A stretch of 64,000 bases of DNA from Vandiemenella viatica (GCA_031002005.1 CM061921.1:146725283-146789282), one strand, 5' to 3'. Positions 43,570 to 55,963 are shown, numbered from the stretch's first letter. Notes: generated by a model not told the origin, from the letters alone. A program made the numbers and translations.

Positions 43570-46399
43570 CTGAAATTCACAGATGTGTCACAATATTGCA
43601 ACTCTTTTTCACATATTGATTTGCTATGATCTACATTAACAATAACAAAAACAGAATTTATTCATTTTCTTTTATATGGTCAGGCCATATAATCAAGCCA
43701 GGATGTAATCAAAACTTGGCACAAACCAGTGAATTTCTGAGTACTGAAAGATTTCAGAGCATCCATAAAAATGATTATGCAAGAGCAATCCACTAAAGAT
43801 AAAATCACTTGTTAAATCTATGGAGGCAACTACTGTTAAACTTTGTATTTATTCTTCACCAAGATTTTTAGAAACATGGAATTTCCCTCAGTTTATTTCA
43901 CAGCAAGCAATAATTCCCCAAAGAAGTGAAGGAAGCTTCATTAAATTTCTTTGGATTGACAATGAGTATTACATTTTAGAAGACCAAGTTATGACTAAAC
44001 GATATACCAAGTATTTCATACCGAAACAGTATATTGTCACATGTGAAATGTCTGATTACTGGAGCTACATGTTTACTCATCCAACAATAAGAAACTCCTT
44101 CACATAGAACAAGTTTCACAATCAACGATATTCATGATAACAAGATGAAAACCAAACCATCATCTCAAAAAGAAAGCTGAACATCCATTTTTCCTTGCAA
44201 AAAGCTACAAATCTATGCTAGGGAAAAATCTGTAGGTTTAATTCAAAAAAAGCCATAATATACATATAAAATCTCCTTACATTTCCAAACAGCACTATCA
44301 ATATCTCGTATGCTTGGCAGTAGCTATGTATTAGAAGTAATCATAATGTTTGTCACTGCCACAGCAGCCTGCCTGACTCACACCAAAATTAAGAAAAAGT
44401 TGATATCTAGCTAAACAAGGGGATGCGTGCAGAACCAGACCAGGTGGTACTTGTAGTTAGACTACAAATGTCAATAATTAATGCCACCTCTCTCCAATTG
44501 TTCACTTATTATGCTTTTATAATCTATGGTACAGAAATCCCATATTAGTTTTGATGTTTTTAAGTACAAAACACACTACGCCAATTGAAGGCACAGCCTG
44601 TGTGGATTGAAGTCATGCTAACTCATTTTGTCTCAGATACTTTGCTGCCTGCCCTTTTCATCTTTAGGAGTAATACTGTCTATCTGTTGAAACCACTTAC
44701 TTCATAGGATTTCCATATACACATCCAACCCTCAGGGTTCAACATAAATTGTTTAAGTAAATATGTTCTTGCAACACAAAGGAAAATATTGAAAGGAGGT
44801 TGTCTATTATGCCAGATTATCAGCAGGCGTTAGAGTTTCACTATAACATTAGGAAAATTCTGAGAAATCTAACAACTGTTAAAGAATAAACTATTAATGT
44901 TTTTTAGGCCTGAAAGAATACTAGCAGTAAAACCTATTGTTGTCATGGAAAAGTTATTGCAGTAATATGAACTAACTAGGAATATGCAAATACTGTCACT
45001 GGTACGAGATGGATACTGCAATAAGTCTCTGCTGTCAAGAACCGGGAATTGGTAAAGAACCAGCAAGAAGCTCTTGCAAAATGCCAGGTGAGCAGATGGG
45101 TCACAGAAAGGTTTTTAACCTAAAAGAGGAATTTGTTTCTTTCTTTTGTGTGTTAATCTGAGGGGGGGGGTGGAATGAATGGACTTATTGGGATCAATAG
45201 AATTAGATTTCACACCCTGGAAATCAGCCAAAAGTTCTCATTTGAACCATATTTGGGGAAAAATGGAAAACTGAAAAATCAAAGCAAAACTTGAACAATC
45301 CACCTTTGAAATGTGAGTCCTAGCACACTGTCGATACTCTACATTGCCCAACAATAATTCTTGTCCCTTAACTTGCAGCTTGATTCTGTAAATACAAAAT
45401 GTGTTGTAGTTGTTTCAAAAGAAAAACCAGTCACCAACTGCCAGATTATGTTGTGAAATAAATTAAAACTCTATACCATCACTAACATCCACACTCTCAT
45501 GTTGTTAAATTACAACTTTGGCTGTAAAAAAAGGATGTTTAAACAATAACAGTTGCACAAGTAGCAATACTCATGCTAAGCAGTGTTCTAGAAGCCAGCA
45601 ACTCCACCAAACAATAATGTCTTCTGATAATTAAAACTATTAGTTTTCCTGTAAGACAAAAATTTACCCTGAAGTGTAAATGTCATGGAACAATTAAATG
45701 TACACATAAAGTAACATGTAAATAAGTTTAATTCATTATAGACAGAGATAATAGTGTACACTGATTAAAAGTCATTTAAAATGTAACCAAATTATTAAAA
45801 ATAATGTACTAATACGTCTGTAGTAAAAACACACCCACAATTACTTTCTTATTCAACTGGTGAAAGTAAGTTATGGAAGTTGTGTACAAGCAGCATTCAA
45901 CAATTTTGAAGATATTAAAAAATTCTCTAGTAATTAAATTACATACATTTGAGAAGCTTTAAAAGAAGAGTTATACTGGAAATCTAAATTAAGATAAACC
46001 ATATGGTTGCAGAATAAAATACAAATGATTATGTTTTCATCAGAGTACAACAATCAAAACCTAAAATCAGTACTGAAAATCCATAGAATTGTCCCAGGTG
46101 AGCAAAAAATCAGAATTAAGAACAGATAGAACAATCACAGAGCACTTCCAAATAAATCATGCAATCCTCTTTGTATGACACAGTTCAAGGCGCAACTAGA
46201 ACAGTAACCATGGGATATCCTAAACCAATAGTTGAAAAGTCACAGTTCAATATGACAAGAATTGTGTCACAGCATTTTTGTCTAGGAAAAATAAACCCAA
46301 CAGTTACCATAGATAAAGGCAGGAAGAGCAGAAACAAACACCTATAATATTTTGGTTGTGAACCTCAGTCTGATGAGTAAATAATGGTATGAAGGTGGA
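43570..46399. other. Start of a 13-kb TAF3 intron, nothing recognised
   Basis: AT-rich intron sequence. A short plus-strand open frame at 43820-44107 shows no known motif and no splice support, so it is left out. A G-run lies near 45163. Confidence 0.5.
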
Positions 46400-46520
46400 A
46401 GGGACTTATCAGAGGTCAAGGCCAGGTGGATGCCTGGTATTAAAGATATGCAGGTAAGCTAGTTCCCATCTACAGAGTTTAGGATGGTTGTTGTTTCTGG
46501 GAAGACTCTGACAACTCTCA

Positions 46521-46559
<39 letters not shown>

Positions 46560-48155
46560 ATGGATGGTCTACATTGCTGGTGTAAACTGTTTGTCCTGTG
46601 GGCTATATGTGAACTGGTACAATGATGACAAGTGATCTGGAATATGAGTGGTAGTGAATGTGGTATATTCAATGATGTGAAAAGTTTTCCTGAGGCCAGA
46701 AAGGAGTAAGTAGGTGAATGCTGTGAGTTTTACAGCAAGGTCTACTACATGGGAAGTGTCCGTGTGGCAGTTTGGAAGACTCGCAAAGTGAGTATTTGTG
46801 TACCAAGATGTTCTTGAGATTGGTTGGTCTGCTGAAGCATGCACAGGAGGCAGTATTTTGTGGAGAAGAATACACATTTTGGGGAGGTAATGTAGGAAGT
46901 CATGCCTTTGATGAAGGATTATTTTAATGGACAAGTGTGTCCCACCTACTCCCAATACTAAGTTTCACAGTTGAAATATTGTAGTATTGTACGTGTTTGT
47001 CCTTTTTGTGCTGGTCACTGTCCCACTTTTGTAAATATTGGGTTTACTTTCCCTATCCCTACTTATTTTCACTGCCTTAAAGCATTTTCCTTCTCATTAT
47101 TATAGTTACTGTGGTCCAATGGTCTCTTCCGGTATTTGTCCTGCTTGTTACTATATCTCATGGTTTGTATCCCTTTCTCTTTCCACCTTTTTCTTGATTT
47201 TTCAAGTCATTACCATCCATGCTAATTTGTTTCTGTCACCTTGCACTTCTGACCACATGGGCCATTCCCTTTTTTTTTACATACACCATTGCACCCAATG
47301 CTGCCAATTCACCCAGCAAAATTTATTCAGTTTCTCTATTTTTTTTTTTGTCTTATTTACAGAACATAGGTTCTGATGAACAATCATTCCCAAAACCTAT
47401 CATCACAAGCCCTCATGTCCTGCCAGCCCCTCACCCCCTTTCCAATCTTGTACAAAAATAAATTTCTCGTGATACAACTCACCCTTGACATAACTGCTTC
47501 ATTTAGGCACCTCTAAAAACTGTTCCCGCCTGATCTTGAACCCATAAACGTAATCCTTTGAGGTCATGACTTACAATGTTCCTTCCCTGAAATTCATATC
47601 CTTCTGCACAAAATACTGACCACTGCTCCCCCCCCCCCCCCCCGCGCGCTTCAGCAGACTAGCCAACCACAAGAACATTTTGGTCCACAAATATTCACCT
47701 TGTCATTCTCCCAAAATCCCACACAGATCCTTCCTGTACAATAAATCTCACCACAAAGCTTACAGCATGCTCCTGACTGCCAGTACCTACACCATTCTGA
47801 CAATGGGGGGAAACTTTTCCCATCATTGGACATAACACATATCCCAAATCACCTTTCACCACTGTACCAGTTCACATGGAGACCTCGCCACAAATAAACA
47901 TTCTGCCATGAAGAATGGCCACAAGACATACAATTTACACCAGCAATGCAGACCACCCAGTGGTAGCCCATTCCAGTTCCCAAAATATGAGCAAGTTAAA
48001 AAAACACAGTTTTACAGTGAGAGTTGTAAGAATCTTCCCTGAAACAACAATACCCTCTCAAACCCACAGAGGGGAACTAGCTTAACAGCATATCTTTGAT
48101 ACCAGGCATCCTTGTGGCCTCAATTTTCAATAAGAGGCCAGCACTTTTAATTTGT
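46400..48155. mobile_element. Large inverted-repeat (foldback) element
   Basis: The left arm (about 46400-46930) and right arm (about 47570-48155) are inverted, diverged copies. Matching anchors, left then inverted right: GGATGCCTGGTATTAAAGAT and GGATGCCTGGTATCAAAGAT; AAGCTAGTTCCC in both; GACAACTCTCAC and TACAACTCTCAC; GTCTACATTGCTGGTGTAAA and GTCTGCATTGCTGGTGTAAA; GGTTGGTCTGCTGAAGC and GGCTAGTCTGCTGAAGC. A run of about 40 A interrupts the left arm (46521-46558). The spacer of about 640 bp is not coding. No transposase is visible. It may be one foldback element or two opposed copies of one repeat. Confidence 0.75.
46521..46558. repeat. Long A-run in foldback arm
   Basis: About 37 consecutive A. 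The right arm has TGTAAAACTGTG and a short T/A stretch at the same place, so this is a local expansion after the arms formed. Confidence 0.9.
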
Positions 48156-48212
48156 ACACTTACATATAATTCATAAATATTAAATTTAATATTATCCCAT
48201 TATTTTCTATAT

Positions 48213-50824
48213 TTATATCAGCTTATGTTCAATACTATTGCCTTGTTCCTTCACTTCCAATTTCAGGTGGCGCCACTTGCTAAAATCTTGGTGGTGGTGC
48301 GCCAAACATTTACAGCTTACTTTGTCAGTCCACTTAATTTTCAGCATTCTTCTGTAGCACCACATTTCAAATGCTTCAATTTTCTTTCTTTCCGGTATTC
48401 CTAAAGTGCTACCATAAAGTGCTGTGCTCCACACAAAGAGTTTTAATTTTTTTTTTCTAATTCCTAGATCAATATTTGAAACTAAAAGGTTTCTCTTTTT
48501 CATGAAGGCACTTTTTGCTAGTGTTATTCTGCTTTTAACGTCATTCCTGCTTCGGCCATCGGTTGTAATTTTACTTCTCCTATTGCATCCGATCCTATTT
48601 TTATATTTAACCAACTAGTATTGGCATCATTTCTGCTACATTTCATCACTTTTGTCTTGCTTTGATTTATATTCAGTCCAAACTCTTCCTTCAGTATTTT
48701 GTTCATGCCATTCAGTAACTTCTCAATATCCTCAGCCCTTTCTGGTATCAAGACAATGTCATCAGCAAATCGTAGCATACCGATTTTTTCTCCCTCAACA
48801 CTTATGCCACATGCAAATTTTTGTTTTACTTTCTTTATTGCTTCTTCTACATACAAGTTGAATATTAACGGGGATAGACTACAACCTTGTCTCACACCCT
48901 TTTTAAATGATGCGTGTCTCTCGTGATTCTCTACTTTCATTATAGCCACTTGATTCTTATATAGTTTGTATTCTTCTATCTCGGTACTTTAGACCTGACT
49001 TCTTTAAAATTTTGAAAATCTTACCCCATCTACCATTATCAAAAGCTTTTTCTAAATCAACAAATGCCATAAAAGTATCTTTATTTTTCTTGATCCGCCC
49101 TTCAAGTATTAATGGTAAAGCCAGAATTGCTTCCCTTATACCTCGATTTTTCCTAAACCCAAACTGATCTTCATCTACTATGTCTTCTACTACCCTTTCC
49201 AATCTTCTGTATATTATTCTGGTCTGTAATTTTGAAACATGGGATGTCAGACTAATGGTGCGATAATTCTCACATTTATCGGCTTGTGCTTTCTTCGGAT
49301 GTGTGAAACGATATTTTTTATGAAAATCAGTTGGAATTTCTCCTGTTTCATATCAGATTGAATAATCATTCAACTCCTTCTTCTCCTAGGTATTTAAGAA
49401 GTTCTGCAGGGATCTCATCATTTCCAACTGCCTTATTCAATTCTGTCCTCAAAACAGAATCTCCTAAGTCATCAATGTCGACATCACCTTCTTTTTCCAT
49501 TACACTATTGTTCAAGTCGTCCCCAACATAGAGTTTCTCAATGTATTCCTTCCATCGGTTAGCTCTATCTTCTGAGCTTAAAAGAGGTTTCCCATAGGCA
49601 GCTTTAATGTTCATACCTCTTTTCTTCATTTCTCCAAAATTCTGTTTGATCTTCCTATATGCAACATCTACTTTACCTACGACCATTTCATTTTCTACTT
49701 CTTCACACTTTTCTAGTAGCCATTTTTCTTTTGCTTTTCTGCATTTCCTATTTATTTGATTTCTATATTGTTTGTATTGCTCTCTTCCTGCTTCATCCTG
49801 AGCATATTTGTACCTTCTCCTCTGATCCATCAGCTCCAGAATTTTTTATGTGATCCAAGGTTTTCGGGCAGCTTATTCCCTAAAGCCTACTGTTTCTTTA
49901 CCAGCTTTCATTATTTCGGTCTTTAATGCATTCCATTCCTCCTCAGTTGGGCTCCTTTCAGAGTTACTTTTTAGACATAAGTCTACCATTTTTTGCAAAT
50001 TTTTCTCTCGTGCTAGATTGTTGGAGTTTATTCACTTCCAGTCTGTTCTGCTTATACTGCTTCCTTATTCGCTTAAATTTCAGCCTGCACTTCATTATTA
50101 TCAAATTATGGTCAGAGTCTATGTCTGCTCCTGGGCATGCTTTACAATCTAGAACTTGATTCCTGAATCTCTGTTTGACCATAATATAATCTAGCTGATA
50201 TCTGCCTGTATCCCCAGGATGTTTCCAGGTGTATATTCTTCTTGCATGGTTCTTAAACAGTGTGTTTGCCACTACTAGCTTATATCTTTCACAAAATTCT
50301 AGCAACCTGCTTCCTCGCTCATTTCTGTCTCCTACACAAAAACTTCCTACATTGTTCCCCCATTTAGCTTCTCCCACTATCGCATTCCAATCACCCATGA
50401 TTATTAGATTTTCCTCTCCCTTGACATATTGGATTAATTCTTCAATTTCATCGTATATTTTCTCTACTTCTTCGTCATCTTCCTGTGACATTGGCATATA
50501 CACTTGTACTAATGTGGTTGGGGCGGGTTTAATTTCTAACCTCATCTAAATAATCCTGTCACTGAACTGTTCATAAGAACTCACCTGTTTCCCTACTTTC
50601 TTGTTCATTACAAATCCTACACCAGTGACTCCATTGACAGCTTGTGTGCTAATTGACTTGTGTTCCCCAGACCAGATATCCTGTGCATCCTTCCATTTAA
50701 TCTCGCTAATCCCAACAACATCTAACTTAAGGTGTTCCATCTCCCTTTTTAGATTTTCTAGCCTACCTGCCCTATTCAGACTTCTAACATTCCACGCTCC
50801 GACTCGTAGAATGTTTCTATCCAT
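48213..50824 (-). pseudogene. RTE-type endonuclease and reverse transcriptase, broken
   Basis: From ATG 50824: ILRVGAWNVRSLNRAGRLEN and LKLDVVGISEIKW (endonuclease start), LVQVYMP, IIMGDWNAIVGE, RRIYTWKHPGD and DSDHNLIIMKCRL (catalytic His region). Linker: REQYKQYRNQINRKCRKAKE. Reverse transcriptase: VDEDQFGFRKNRGIREAI, FMAFVDLEKAFD (motif A), KGVRQGCSLSPLIFNLYVEE and MLRFADDIVLIPE (catalytic FADD). C-terminal: ITTDGRSRNDVKSRI, WSTALYGSTLGI and FEMWCYRRMLKIKWTD, the tail typical of RTE/BovB-like proteins. Frame breaks near 50545, 49960-49830, 49366-49202, 48957 and 48530 make it a pseudogene. Catalytic residues are otherwise kept. Confidence 0.86.
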
Positions 50825-51240
50825 TCCTAATGACTCCTCCTTGAGCAGTCCCCACCCAGAGATCCGATTTTACCTACAGAATATTTTACCTAGTAAGAAG
50901 CCATCATAATATTTGAGATGATTGCATGTAGTCGGGTACCCTTTGGGTCTGTAATGCAGTGGTTTCCCGTTGCCTCTTGTATCCACATGCCATTGATCAT
51001 TTTTGATATCCGCCTTTAGGGGCCGTTTCCAACCCCAAGAGCAAGAGGGTACCCTGGACCACTCCCCGCTCTTCCGCCCTCCTTTCGGAGGCCGTTGATG
51101 AGCAGTGGGTAACTCCTTATACTGGGAATCTTTCAGTCGCCAGAGCCTCGTCCGTGCAAACAGTGTACCACGTGAAGGAGAGGTTGACATTTGGTTGGAA
51201 AAGGCTATTATAGTCTCTCCCAAACCCTTACACCCCATAT
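50825..51240 (-). other. 5' untranslated part of the RTE-type element
   Basis: GC-richer sequence upstream of the endonuclease start on the minus strand. A 122-codon frame crosses it but shows no domain and lies in the leader position, so I treat it as non-coding. Confidence 0.5.
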
Positions 51241-51418
51241 ATCATTACTCAAAAAGAAAAAATAAGTGACATACAATCAGGACATGGGACCCAATAGCAA
51301 GGAGATGGTTCTAGATGGTGCACGAGCATTACGTTGCCAAACAATCTGTTGCAATGAGAATCATCATCCACTGTTACATTGTAAATGATACTAAGGAAAA
51401 AGGAATACTAACAACAAA
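51241..51418. other. Unassigned spacer
   Basis: AT-rich DNA between the RTE-type element and the Helitron 5' end. Confidence 0.4.
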
Positions 51419-51597
51419 TCTTATATATACAAAAATCTCGTGTCACGATGTTTGTCTGGGATGAACTCCAAAACTACTTAACCAATTTTGAAGAAATTTG
51501 GTCCAACTTAAAACATAGGCTAGTTTTTATCTCGATTATTGATGTCAATATTTATTATTGCGAATTAAACGTTTGTCATAGGACAATGGTTTGTAAA

Positions 51598-51806
51598 TTC
51601 CATAAGTTTCTAACAGATGGCAGAGTGTTAATTTATCGTCACAGGTTGGGTAACCATCCAGTAGATGGCGTTGTGTTTCAATTTATTTATGCTACAGTTT
51701 ATTCCAAGCCATCATAAGTTTCTAACAGATGGCGGTGTGTTAATTTATCGAACCATCCCATAGATGGCGTTGTGTATCGATTTATTTATTCTACAGTCTG
51801 TTCCAC
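51598..51806 (+). repeat. Tandem repeat in Helitron
   Basis: Two units of about 113 and 95 nt share CATAAGTTTCTAACAGATGG, GTGTTAATTTATCG, AACCATCC-AGATGGCGTTGTG and AATTTATTTAT-CTACAG. The second unit lacks about 17 nt. Confidence 0.85.
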
Positions 51807-52203
51807 ACCATAAGTGGGTTTCTTGAATTTTAATTGTGCCCTGTATTGTATTATAACTATAGTATATTGTTGTGCTTCATTTGTGTTATTATACTTAACG
51901 ACAAAGTAATTACACACATGAATATAACATTGAAGAAACCTTTACGATAAATTCAAAAACATGTAAGTGTTTCTTGCTTGCTTCTCATTTTTCTTCTTTT
52001 CGTTATGGCCAGCTCTCCAGTACTCTATTATTGCACTGTGTTTTCTCTTTCTCTCCTCTCTAACTTGGAATCCTACCATATTCAAAATCTGCTTTCGAAA
52101 AAAAAATTCTTTCCATAGTCTTCTCCGATATTATTTCGTACAGCAACGCATGACCAGGAGAGTGTGTTCCCAGATATATCAAATAATTACTTAGATAATA
52201 ATT

Positions 52204-52657
52204 GGCTCGGTAATCATGCTATTTTGTCATCAAAAAATGTTGACGTCAACAAAATTAACTGCTGCCAGGTGATCTGACGTCTTTTAAATCGATAGACACT
52301 ATTGTAGATGAAAATGAAGCCGTAAATTTTCCAACTGAGAATGCCAATCTTCGATTAAAGATTGATTCACCGATTATTCTTCTTCATAATTTGAATCCAC
52401 CTAGATCATGCAACGGTACACGTTTGGTCATCAAAAGGATGACCGGAAATGATCATGAAGCGACTATTTTGACTGGAAAGTTTAAAGGAGAAATCATCCT
52501 TTTGCCACGTATTCCAATGATACCATCAGAATCTCCAATACCATTTAAAAGGCTTCAATTTCCGATTCGTTTGGCTTTCGCTATGACCATAAATAAGTCT
52601 CAAGGCCAAACAATGTCAGTTTGCGGCTTGGACTTCAAAAATACATGTTATCCATAG
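52204..52657 (+). pseudogene. Helitron Pif1-type helicase C-terminal fragment
   Basis: The helicase would unwind DNA in rolling-circle transposition. Visible: NHAILSSKNVDVNKIN, then DTIVDENEAVNFPTENANL after a shift, IILLHNLNPPRSCNGTRL, ILLPRIPMIPSESPIPFKRL and QFPIRLAFAMTINKSQGQTM. The last is the conserved QFPxxLxFAMTINKxQGQ motif of superfamily 1 helicases in Helitrons. The frame ends soon after CGLDFKNTC, before the usual YVAxSRV motif. It is a broken, truncated copy. Confidence 0.88.
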
Positions 52658-52700
52658 TAGATGTCTCTGGCAAGGATGGTTTTCAAGAATCAGTGTAATC

Positions 52701-53184
52701 ACAGTACATCTTTGACACAGCGGCTTGCACAACTTCTGAGCTAGACTGACCCATCTGTCACGCCCCAAAAATTTGTCTCTAGTCAAATTCACTTATTCTT
52801 CATGCACATACTGTGTTTGAGTATTACCAATATGTTATGCATCATTCCCCACATTGTAAAATTTCTGCTTATCATTTGCTTCCCATTTACATGGCTGCCT
52901 ACAGTGCCTCATTTGCATAAAGTGAGCTGTCTTTAACACAATTGCTCTTCAGTGTAGGGTAAGAAGAAAGAAAAGATATAAGGGTGGAGAGAGATATTTA
53001 ACTACTGGTAATCATATTTAAGTCTGTATCAGTAAACAAATCTATGTGGGCCACATTCTTCTTCAACTTCTAACCAAATCATGCATTTTTTGCTCACCAG
53101 GAATAATCACCAGCCCTCAGCTTAGATCAACAGGTTAATACTGTAGAATGATGTTACCATATTCTCTTTCATGTTTTGAACTTT
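52701..53184. other. Nothing recognised
   Basis: AT-rich intron DNA between the Helitron and two SINE copies. Confidence 0.4.
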
Positions 53185-53345
53185 TAGACTTATTAACTTC
53201 ATATCATTAGAGGAAGGAGAGGATAGGATGGGGAAAGGGCAAGGAACGGGAAGGAATTTAGCCATCCTGAAATTTGCCTGGAGTGATTTCAGGAACCACG
53301 GAATATGAATGTCTCATCGAAGGTGAACCCGTGTCCTCCCAAATG
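53185..53345 (-). repeat. tRNA-derived SINE, copy 5 (internally shortened)
   Basis: The plus strand shows ATCATTAGAGGAAGGAG, AGGGCAAGGAACGGGAAGG, then AATTTGCCTGGAGTGATTTC and TGTCCTCCCAAATGCTAAG. The segment with the CTTTTGAAGGAAC motif is missing, so the copy has an internal deletion. It is directly followed by copy 6 in the same orientation. Confidence 0.82.
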
Positions 53346-53354
53346 CTAAGTGCC

Positions 53355-53600
53355 AATTTTTTTTTTACTTATAGCTTTGCGCCTTGTTAACGTCATTAGA
53401 GGCAGGATGGGACTGGGGACAATGAATGGGAAGGAATTCGGGCATGGCCTTTTGATGGAAGCATTCCAGCATTCGCCTGGAGTGATTTGGGGAAACCATT
53501 TAAAACCCAAATCTGGATACCCGGAAGGGAATTTGAACCAGCTTCCTCCTGAACGCAAGGCTAGAACATTAACTGCTCACCCACCACACTCGTTATCAAG
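53355..53600 (-). repeat. tRNA-derived SINE, copy 6
   Basis: A T-run at 53358-53366, then AGCTTTGCGCCTTGTTAACG, TCATTAGAGGCAGG, CATTCGCCTGGAGTGATTTG and TTGAACCAGCTTCCTCCTG, ending CACCCACCACAC. The RNA sense is minus, with GGTGGGTGAGCAG as A-box-like head, GGTTCAAATTC as B box and an A tail at 53366-53358. It is almost complete. Confidence 0.88.
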
Positions 53601-54400
53601 AAAGAATCAGACTCTGGTTAAATAGTATACTTGCATGTCTCCTGTTTGCTCGATCGACATATATGAACTGAATAAACAAAATCAATAATAACCATCATTT
53701 TTTTATGCAGCAAAAATTCAGGTGAACACTGTATGCTAAAAATCACATTTTTAAGCACTATTTCTTTCAACAAAGTAATCCTGTAAAGAATCTGGAACTT
53801 CAGGTGAATGAATCTTACTTAAAAATACTTGATGCGGAGCTATTGTTTTTGGCATCTGGACAATACCTCTCAGTAAATCTCTAGTAGAAATTATTAATTT
53901 CAAACAATTCATTCATCTTCCCAGATGTTCTGATGTACCCATATAATTTTGAAACATTTGCTTCCCAGTTAATCCAACTTTTTAAACTTCTGATCAAAAT
54001 ATTACATGGTTATCATAATGCATCAAAGCTTAAAGCTATGTGAATGAAAGGATATTATGTACTCATTCATTCATCCTCCAACAAGGAGTTTTGGTGATAC
54101 TAATCATTTCGGCAAGCACTTAAAATAAATGCATAACAGAACATAAGCAATAAGTAGAAATCAGTGAACATCTTTCCTTTATGTCACAAGAAATGAATGA
54201 CTGGAGAAATAAGTGCATATTAATAAAAATACATGTGAATAATATGTTGCACTGTAGAGATAACAGGAAATGGGAGCTGATGAGAAAAATATTAGTTACT
54301 AAACTAAGGGGATAGAATAATTTGAGAAAAGTTCCATTCTACGTGTGGCTGTATTGACTGCAGGCACTTGCTCAAACACTGCCACATATTTCTGTGTTCT
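53601..54400. other. Nothing recognised
   Basis: AT-rich intron DNA. Confidence 0.4.
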
Positions 54401-54535
54401 TGACAAAGGGTTTTACCCAAAATATTGTGTTTTTTGTATTTTGTGTTCATTTTTGTTGCTGCTGCCCTCCTCCCTTCAACTTTGGTGAGTGTTGGTTGTA
54501 ATTTATCTTTCTCTTCCATATAAAAGTTATAATAA
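54401..54535 (+). repeat. Half-copy related to the 7461 palindrome
   Basis: AAAATATTGTGTTTTTTGT, then GTGTTCATTTTTGTTGCTGC and CCTTCAACTTTGGTGAGTG follow the order of the right arm at 7660-7735. A stem-like GGGTTTTACCC precedes AAAATATTGTG, in the place of GGTTTAATAACC-GAAATATTGTG. Only one arm is present. Confidence 0.65.
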
Positions 54536-55802
54536 GTATCATAAAACACTTCTTGTTAAGAGTATACTAATAAAAGTGTGATGCCAACAAAATGCCAATA
54601 AGCATTCAAAAAAATGTTTTAGTCAAAATATAATACCACACCAGCTGGAGACATCACTACACACTGACAGATTTCAGATTAGCAATAAACAAATTAAACC
54701 AATGACCATTCGGGTTGATTAACTATTAGAAAAACAGTTTCTGAGCTTCTACTTGAACATATTACTCCACAATCTGGTTTTTGTTGGTTTTTTTTTGGAG
54801 GGGGGGGGCATTAAGTATAGCAGGTAGCCATGGAGGCTTTTATGGCCACATGCAAAATTTTTCTTCCATGTATACATTATCAGTCACTGGCAGTAAACCC
54901 ATGGATGTGAAATCAAGATTAACAGTTTGTATCTCCAATTACCATGAAATGACAGAATGTAGTCTTTGTATTTACTTCAGACTTTCTTGGTCAATCTCAA
55001 AATACCATTGTATATCAATTCCCTTCCTTTTTTCAAAATAACTCTTTACAATTTCTGTCCATTCCCCAACTTGCATACGTTGCTGTAAGGTTACTGATTT
55101 ATGTCGCAATGGAATTGGTCAACTCGTCTCTATTCAGTTCCCCAAAAAGGCCTCTACAAAATGTTTCCCTGTGTTTTAAGAAGAAAGAGCAATCTCAAAG
55201 ATAGTATTTTGAATGATATCAGGGTTTCAGTTCTCCAACTGCGTAATTTCTACATTTTGAAGAAGTAATTATAAAGAACTTTGTTAATTTATTTCATTTA
55301 TCAAAACACTAGTAGTGATGTCATTACTATAATACTATACTACATCTATGTTAAAACAAAAGGATAGTAAAACAGTGAAATTCTTAGTAAACATAACTTG
55401 GTCTATTTTCAGAATGAAATTAGTAGTTAAGACCCAAAGGGCAGACGATCCTAGGCCAAGAATATCATAAGTTTAGTCTAATACCTTTTAACTGTTACAT
55501 GTTAATTTGTTCCAGTTTCTCAGACAATATTATTTGCAGAAGTTAGCTCAGTTCTCTTTTAAAGAAAGAACAAATCCTGACATACAAGTTATTTTTGCCT
55601 TAGCACTAGTAAATCCTGATATCACCATTTGGGGTAGATACATTGAATAGTCACTTCTGCATTCACCAGAAGTTTAGGGCTGAAAAGATGACAGGGCAAG
55701 GAAGTGAACACAAACTTCCTCAATAAGAATTGAATCTGATACCAATTCTATAATTATTAACAGCAACCCAAGCTAATGACTGCAAACTTTATGCATCACT
55801 CT
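54536..55802. other. Nothing recognised
   Basis: AT-rich intron DNA with a T-run and G-run near 54790-54808. The stretch at 54781-55041 is open on the plus strand but shows no known motif. Confidence 0.4.
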
Positions 55803-55963
55803 CAGTACTGGATTAGCCACGTAGCAGGAGTTAGCAAATGCTACGGGCCACGCGCCCCGCCTAGGATTCCAGGCGCCTCCCCATCAGGCCAGATGGGCGA
55901 CCCTTTTTTTTAGCTCTACTACTGCTCCGGCTACGGACCCCACACTGTTTTAATCCAGCACTG
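55803..55963. mobile_element. hAT-like MITE, 161 bp
   Basis: The left end CAGTACTGGATTAGCC and, inverted, the right end CAGTGCTGGATTAAAAC form terminal repeats of the CAGTGCTGGATTA type common in hAT elements. The flanks ATCACTCT and ATACTTCT match at only five of eight positions, so the duplication is doubtful. The inside is GC-rich for this window (GGGCCACGCGCCCC). No protein is encoded. Confidence 0.6.

Larger units (their letters stand above)
48160..51240 (-). mobile_element. Nearly full-length RTE-type retrotransposon
   Basis: Minus strand, about 3.1 kb: a GC-richer 5' part (51240-50825), then endonuclease, linker, reverse transcriptase and C-terminal region down to 48213, then a short AT-rich 3' end. 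It is inserted beside or into the large inverted-repeat element. It has a few stops and frameshifts but long open parts, so it is younger than the RTE remnant at 9960. It lies in the TAF3 intron in the same orientation as the gene. Confidence 0.85.
51419..52700 (+). mobile_element. Helitron, 5' end and helicase fragment
   Basis: TCTTATATATAC at 51419, preceded by A, followed by CTCGTGTCACGATGTTTGTC, is the familiar 5' end of insect Helitrons, which insert between A and T and begin with TC. Tandem repeats follow (51598-51806), then a helicase remnant (52204-52657). Most of the Rep/helicase gene is missing, so it is internally deleted. A 3' CTRR end with its hairpin was not found; the right border is approximate. 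Confidence 0.75.

Noticed and set aside
43820..44107. A 95-codon plus-strand frame in the TAF3 intron
   Set aside because: No domain, no repeat match and no convincing splice sites. It could be a chance frame in AT-rich DNA.
46409..46672. Frame with a long Phe run
   Set aside because: It is a translation of the long A-run in the foldback arm.
50870..51238. A 122-codon minus-strand frame
   Set aside because: It is upstream of the RTE endonuclease start, in the leader position, with no domain. It is better explained as untranslated element sequence.
53185..53600. Two adjacent SINEs as one inverted-repeat element
   Set aside because: Both copies have the same orientation. Each has its own tRNA-like head and tail region, so they are two tandemly placed insertions.
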